DNA of 8,916 nucleotides from Propionibacteriaceae bacterium (GTDB lineage: Bacteria; Actinomycetota; Actinomycetes; Propionibacteriales; Propionibacteriaceae): the NCBI GenBank assembly GCA_031260385.1, contig JAIRKB010000218.1:1-8916 (forward strand). Direction: 5' to 3'. The translations under genes and the position numbers were made by a program. Positions 5,784-8,916 of the stretch are shown here, piece by piece. The notes under the pieces are model-generated. The model was not told where the DNA came from. It did no database searches and saw nothing but the letters and a program-made list of their open reading frames with translations. Each line of letters begins with the position of its first letter. Positions within the stretch are counted from its first letter, which is position 1.

Positions 5784-5940
5784 GGGACGGTGCCGAGACT
5801 GTTGGGCGGAGGATACGAGAAAAAATCGTGCAACGATTTAGGCGCGCGAGCGCCGTTTTCGAAGTGAAGTGAGCGCCGCGATAAGATCCGAAGGATCGCG
5901 GCGCGCAACGACCTCCGCACGACAGTCTCGGCGCCGTCCC
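5784..5940. repeat. Branched palindromic element after trpA
   Basis: Bases 5784-5802 and 5922-5940 are inverted repeats matching at 18 of 19 positions, the odd one being a possible G-U pair. After a symmetric 3-nt internal loop, GCGGAGG (5806-5812) pairs with CCTCCGC (5912-5918). Inside this closing stem lie three hairpins: AAATCGT/ACGATTT (5823-5829, 5833-5839), GGCGC/GCGCC (5841-5845, 5850-5854), and the 10-bp GCGCCGCGAT/ATCGCGGCGC (5873-5882, 5895-5904). The whole resembles a cloverleaf-like junction. It begins 11 bases after the trpA stop. It may be a dispersed repeat, a structured RNA, or act as the trpBA terminator. Reading frames pass through it without stops over long stretches. Confidence 0.7.
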
Positions 5941-6065
5941 CCCCCCCCCGAAAAGGCCAGGCGATCGTCGAGCTCAGACCCCGCCTGGGCGGTCAACAGC
6001 AACGCGCCGACAGAAAGGGTGATCACCACACCAGCGACCGCCCCAAAACGAGCTAACTTTCCCAT
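5838..6065 (-). CDS. Small membrane protein of unknown function, C-terminus within a repeat
   Basis: I do not recognise the family. The frame from ATG at 6065 gives 75 residues. AAAGGA sits 6 bases ahead of it, a good ribosome binding site. The first part looks real: MGKLAR, one hydrophobic segment (about residues 7-27, FGAVAGVVITLSVGALLLTA), then QAGSELDDRLAF. After that comes a glycine run encoded by 12 consecutive G on the minus strand (5938-5949). The remaining 30-odd residues (RRRDCRAEV onward) are simply the branched repeat 5784-5940 in translation. Either the native C-terminus was replaced when the repeat inserted, or the homopolymer length is wrong. One G fewer would open a longer frame through the element. 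It is divergent from the ThuA-like gene. Confidence 0.45.
   Translation of the reverse strand: MGKLARFGAVAGVVITLSVGALLLTAQAGSELDDRLAFSGGGGRRRDCRAEVVARRDPSDLIAALTSLRKRRSRA
5938..5949. repeat. 12-base C homopolymer
   Basis: Twelve C in a row join the right edge of the branched element to the coding part of the small minus-strand protein. Such tracts slip in replication and are often miscounted in sequencing. A change of one base would alter the reading frame of the small protein. Confidence 0.8.
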
Positions 6066-6218
6066 GACGTTCCTTTCTTGTTCTCCCCAAATAGAACGTT
6101 CAACCCAGTTAAAGTATTCCACATTAATGCGCCTAGTCATAGACCGAGTCAGTGCCAACCTCATTAGGCTCGTCAGGTATGGTTGACCATTAACGCTCAC
6201 TTCGCTCTAGGAGGCGCT

Positions 6219-6926
6219 ATGCCGAAGGCCCTGATCTTATCTGGCGCCGGGCGTTACGCCGACCCCTGGCATAGCTATGCTGACACCTCCCTACGTCTAG
6301 AAGCGCTGGCCCATGACTCTGGCTGGAAGACCACCATCACGGATCAGATTGACGAGACCCTAGCGGCGGGTCTTGATGACTTCGACCTAGTGATCGTGAA
6401 CGCCGGCGATCCCTGGCATGCCACCGAGGAGGGCGCTCCCGAACCCGATGAGGCCGTGATTGCCCAGGGTCGGCTTGCCCTCGCGACGGCCCTTGAGCGC
6501 GGGATCTCGCTCCTTGGCGTCCACGCCGCTGCGAACTCGCTGCGCGACTACCCCCAGTGGCGCTTCGCTCTTGGCGGTGAATGGACCCACGGCAAATCCT
6601 GGCACCCGGCGGTTGGCGAGATCCACATTCGTACGCTCCATGACGAGATCGTCGAAGGTTTGTCCGACTTCAACGTCATGGACGAGCGCTACACCGCCTT
6701 GACGATCGATCGTGACATCGAACTGCTGGCGGAGGCGATTGACGACCAAAAGGGCCACCCGATCGCCTGGGCCCACCAGTACGGCCGCTCGTGCGTCATC
6801 TACGATGCTCTCGGCCATGATCTACGGTCTTTTGACTCGCGGGGGCATCGCTCGCTGTTGCGGCGGGCTCTCAGTTGGCTGCTGCCGCGCCAGAAGTTTG
6901 ACGACGCGCGGCGTAAGCGGTCTTGA
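6219..6926 (+). CDS. ThuA-like domain protein
   Basis: The 235-residue product resembles the ThuA family (trehalose-utilisation type, with a class I glutamine amidotransferase-like fold). Visible support: an opening strand KALILSGAGRYAD, the DFDLVIVNAGDPW strand (55-67), the elbow-like LGVHAAANSLRDYPQW (99-114), HPAVGEIHIRTLHDEIVEGL (129-148), DERYTAL, then HPIAWAHQYGRSCVIYDALGHD (180-201), and a helix ending in RRALSWLL. There is no Cys at the elbow, as is usual for ThuA, so glutaminase activity is unlikely. Substrate is unknown; relatives are linked to sugar metabolism. The ATG at 6219 has TAGGAGG at 6-nt spacing; an upstream TTG frame has none. No sugar gene is adjacent, so a specific role cannot be inferred. 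It is probably a single-gene unit. Confidence 0.8.
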   Translation: MPKALILSGAGRYADPWHSYADTSLRLEALAHDSGWKTTITDQIDETLAAGLDDFDLVIVNAGDPWHATEEGAPEPDEAVIAQGRLALATALERGISLLGVHAAANSLRDYPQWRFALGGEWTHGKSWHPAVGEIHIRTLHDEIVEGLSDFNVMDERYTALTIDRDIELLAEAIDDQKGHPIAWAHQYGRSCVIYDALGHDLRSFDSRGHRSLLRRALSWLLPRQKFDDARRKRS

Positions 6927-6939
6927 TCGGTCGTCGATT

Positions 6940-6967
6940 TGGGTGGGGCCGCCTAGCCTGGTAAAGT
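6940..6967 (+). promoter_or_regulatory. Possible promoter for rpsT
   Basis: TTGGGT (6940-6945) and TAAAGT (6962-6967) are 16 bases apart in the 90-base gap ahead of rpsT. The match to consensus is modest, 3 of 6 and 4 of 6. The position and the absence of other candidates are the main support. Confidence 0.3.
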
Positions 6968-7016
6968 TACGCCTTGCGCGTAAGCGCACGCCATTTTTAT
7001 GAAGAGGAAATCGCCC

Positions 7017-7292
7017 GTGGCCAATATTAAGTCGCAGATGAAGCGGATTAAGACCAACGAGATCGCCCGCCAGCGCAATAAGGCATATAAGTCTAAGCTG
7101 CGTACGCAGATCCGCAAGGTGCGCGAAGCCGTTGCCGCCGGTGACGCTGAGGCCGCCGCTGAGTATGGGCGTGCTGCCTGCCGGAGCCTGGACAAGGCCG
7201 TCACTAAAGGGGTCATCCACGCTAATAACGCTGCCAATCGCAAGTCAGCGGTTGCCCAGTCTGTAGCCGCGCTCCAAGCCGCCAAAGCGTGA
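7017..7292 (+). CDS. rpsT: 30S ribosomal protein S20
   Basis: Ribosomal protein S20, 91 residues, binds 16S rRNA at the base of the 30S subunit and acts in early assembly. The N-terminus ANIKSQMKRIKTNEIARQRN is diagnostic, and the rest is the expected helical, Lys/Arg/Ala-rich chain ending in VAALQAAKA. I choose the GTG at 7017 because the product then begins at the family's usual (M)ANIKSQ and AGAGGA lies 8 bases upstream. The ATG at 6999 would overlap that ribosome binding site and add six residues. It has its own terminator directly downstream, so it is a single-gene unit, as in many bacteria. Confidence 0.97.
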   Translation: MANIKSQMKRIKTNEIARQRNKAYKSKLRTQIRKVREAVAAGDAEAAAEYGRAACRSLDKAVTKGVIHANNAANRKSAVAQSVAALQAAKA

Positions 7293-7318
7293 GTGCACCC
7301 CAGATCTAAAACTACATG

Positions 7319-7340
7319 AGGCGCCCCACAGTGGGCGCTT
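7319..7340 (+). terminator. Rho-independent terminator after rpsT
   Basis: GCGCCC (7321-7326) pairs with GGGCGC (7333-7338), with two further A-T or G-U pairs at the base and a 6-nt loop. It is followed by CTGCTTTTGT. It lies 26 bases past the rpsT stop. Confidence 0.65.
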
Positions 7341-7375
7341 CTGCTTTTGTCAGTCGTAATCCCTGGACAGTAACC

Positions 7376-7402
7376 ACCGGCCACCGTTGGCCGGTTTAGA
7401 AT
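7376..7402 (+). promoter_or_regulatory. Palindrome and -10 box ahead of the MFS gene
   Basis: ACCGGCCA (7376-7383) and TGGCCGGT (7388-7395) form a perfect 8-bp inverted repeat with a 4-base centre. It ends one base before TAGAAT (7397-7402), a 5-of-6 match to the -10 consensus. No good -35 box is visible, as expected for an activator- or repressor-governed promoter whose spacer is the binding site. The gene starts 33 bases downstream. A niacin- or aromatic-responsive regulator is conceivable given the transporter, but no regulator gene is present here. Confidence 0.45.
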
Positions 7403-7434
7403 GGTCCGTTATCAGATCCCCCCAAGGAGCTCCC

Positions 7435-8796
7435 ATGAACCATGCCGAACGGCTTGATCGCCTGCCCGTTACCCGTCTGCACACCAAGCTGCTGCTGGGC
7501 TCGGGGATTGGCTGGGCTTTAGACGCGATGGATGTCGGACTGATCTCCTTTATCATCGTACAACTGGGAATCGTCTGGGAGCTATCGCCCGGGACGAAAG
7601 GCTGGATTGCCTCGGCCGGTTTCATCGGGATGGCGATTGGCGCCTCCCTAGGAGGCTTGCTGGCCGACAAGATTGGCCGCCGCCAGGTCTTCGCCTTGAC
7701 CCTACTGATCTATGGCCTCGCGACCGGCCTATCGGCGCTGTCGATGTCGGTGGCGATCCTGATTGGTTTACGGGTGATCGTCGGGCTCGGGCTAGGTGCC
7801 GAGCTACCGGTCGCCTCGACCCTGATGTCGGAGTTCTCCCCGGCGCGGATTCGCGGTCGGATGATCGTCATCCTGGAGGCCTTCTGGGCGCTGGGTTGGA
7901 CCTTTGCCGCCCTGATCGGCTACTTCGTGGTCCCGGTTGGCGACAATGGTTGGCGCTGGGCCCTGGTGCTCGGAGCGGTGCCCGCCGTCTATGCGATTGT
8001 CGTCCGTCTCGGTCTACCGGAATCGGTTCGCTTCCTCGCCACCAAGGGACGTCTAGACGAAGCCGAGCGGATTGTTCTGGAGTTTGAGCGCTCCGCCCCC
8101 CTGATCCAACCAAAGACCCCTGTCATCAAACTATCCTCCGGCCCCCAACTTCCCCCCGTTATCGGGGCCAGTGAAGCGCCGTCAGAACCCCCGCTTACGG
8201 TTACCAAACCCCGCCCATCCGAACTCTGGGCCCCCGCCCTGCGCAAACGTACGACCCTAATCGCCCTGATCTGGTTCTGCGTTAACTTCTCCTACTACGG
8301 GGCCTTCATCTGGCTACCCTCCCTGTTGGTTCGCGATGGCATCGAGGTCACCCGCTCGCTGTTCTACACCCTGATCATCACCTTGGCCCAACTCCCCGGT
8401 TATGCCACCGCCGCCGTCTTCATCGAGAAGTGGGGGCGGCGCCCCACCCTAGCGGTCTTCCTAGCTGGCTCAGCGATGGCGGCGGGCTTGTTCTCGATGG
8501 CCCACGAACCCTGGGCGATCATCGCAGCCGGTTGCACCCTGTCGTTCTTTAACCTCGGCGCCTGGGGGGCCCTCTACGCCTCCACCCCGGAGTTGTTCCC
8601 CACCCATCTGCGCGGTACGGGGGCTGGTTGGGCAGCTGGTTTCGGCCGCCTCGCCTCAATCATCGCCCCCCTGATCGTCCCGGCGTTAATTAGCTACGGC
8701 ACCGCCACCCTGTTCATCCTCTTCGCCGTCAGCTTCCTAATCGCCTGCCTCCTGGCCCTCCTCCTCCCCGAACTCCGCGGTCAAACCCTAGACTAG
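7435..8796 (+). CDS. MFS transporter, NiaP/sugar-porter-like
   Basis: The product is a 453-residue major facilitator superfamily permease with twelve predicted membrane helices in two halves. TM1 carries LDAMDVG (29-35), with acidic residues also seen in NiaP niacin and AAHS aromatic-acid transporters. The loop 2-3 signature is GGLLADKIGRR (73-83), with a second copy as EKWGRR in the C-terminal half. RVIVGLGLGAELPVASTLMSE, the loop ARIRGRM, and LPESVRFL (194-201) after TM6 also fit that group. The central loop (about 220-275) is proline-rich and long. The ATG at 7435 follows CAAGGAG at 6-nt spacing; an earlier frame start at 7387 overlaps the promoter. Substrate is probably nicotinate or a related carboxylate, but this rests on recollected similarity only. 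No partner gene is visible. Confidence 0.9.
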   Translation: MNHAERLDRLPVTRLHTKLLLGSGIGWALDAMDVGLISFIIVQLGIVWELSPGTKGWIASAGFIGMAIGASLGGLLADKIGRRQVFALTLLIYGLATGLSALSMSVAILIGLRVIVGLGLGAELPVASTLMSEFSPARIRGRMIVILEAFWALGWTFAALIGYFVVPVGDNGWRWALVLGAVPAVYAIVVRLGLPESVRFLATKGRLDEAERIVLEFERSAPLIQPKTPVIKLSSGPQLPPVIGASEAPSEPPLTVTKPRPSELWAPALRKRTTLIALIWFCVNFSYYGAFIWLPSLLVRDGIEVTRSLFYTLIITLAQLPGYATAAVFIEKWGRRPTLAVFLAGSAMAAGLFSMAHEPWAIIAAGCTLSFFNLGAWGALYASTPELFPTHLRGTGAGWAAGFGRLASIIAPLIVPALISYGTATLFILFAVSFLIACLLALLLPELRGQTLD

Positions 8797-8799
8797 CCC

Positions 8800-8916
8800 C
8801 GGACATGGCGGGACATGGGGTGGGGGGGGGGGGGCCCCCCCGGGGGCCCCCGGGCGGCCCCCACGTCCCCCCCCCCCCCCCCCACGGGCCCCCCCCCCCG
8901 CGGGGGCGCCCGGATC
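8800..8916. other. G/C homopolymer tail, probable artefact
   Basis: After the MFS stop codon the sequence degenerates into runs of G and C, including a run of 12 G near 8822 and about 18 C near 8865, to the end of the window. The transition is abrupt, beginning around GGACATGGCGGGACATGGGG. No gene or plausible repeat unit is seen. It is most likely low-quality read ends at a contig boundary. Confidence 0.75.

Noticed and set aside
5672..5920. 82-codon minus-strand frame across the trpA end and the branched element
   Set aside because: It has no ribosome binding site and is mostly repeat DNA plus antisense trpA. It could only matter as a slipped extension of the small membrane protein.
6953..7384. 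143-codon minus-strand frame opposite rpsT
   Set aside because: It overlaps the rpsT terminator and is entirely antisense to a certain gene.

Overview
The window looks like a piece of a high-GC Gram-positive (Actinomycetota) chromosome. Evidence is the minus-strand order tRNA-Trp, secE, nusG, rplK, rplA; the long charged N-terminal extensions on SecE and NusG; frequent GTG starts; and C-ending codon use. A Propionibacteriales relative is my guess from the look of the ribosomal proteins and was not tested.

Layout. Bases 1-646 hold no convincing gene. They contain a perfect 35-bp inverted repeat (45-79 and 388-422) around a core of about 310 bp with repeated 13-15-bp motifs, followed by the rplA terminator. 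Bases 647-3587 (minus strand) are a transcription/translation operon read leftward: tRNA-Trp, SecE, NusG, L11 and L1, with a good promoter near 3648-3676. NusG is broken by an in-frame TAA exactly in the linker between its NGN and KOW domains. Bases 3730-5772 (plus strand) are trpB and trpA, directly abutting, reading away from tRNA-Trp. Both look more like Firmicutes/clostridial enzymes than typical actinobacterial ones.

The most striking feature is in trpA. A 78-bp (26-codon) segment containing a near-perfect palindrome sits in frame between strand 5 and the following helix, flanked by the triplet CAC on both sides. Its codons are foreign to its surroundings. It behaves like a small palindromic element inserted into a protein gene, comparable in kind to the Rickettsia palindromic elements. 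Just after trpA (5784-5940) is a second, different structured element: a 29-nt closing stem around three hairpins. It runs into a 12-C tract and appears to supply the C-terminus of a small minus-strand membrane protein.

The right side carries a ThuA-like protein (6219-6926), ribosomal protein S20 (7017-7292) with its own terminator, and a NiaP-like MFS transporter (7435-8796) with a 20-bp palindrome beside its -10 box. The last ~110 bases are G/C homopolymer runs and look like a sequencing or assembly artefact at a contig end, which also makes base errors elsewhere (for example the nusG stop) possible.

The genes are mostly housekeeping: protein synthesis, protein export and tryptophan synthesis. 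The new material is the set of three unrelated palindromic or inverted-repeat elements within 6 kb, two of them touching coding sequence.
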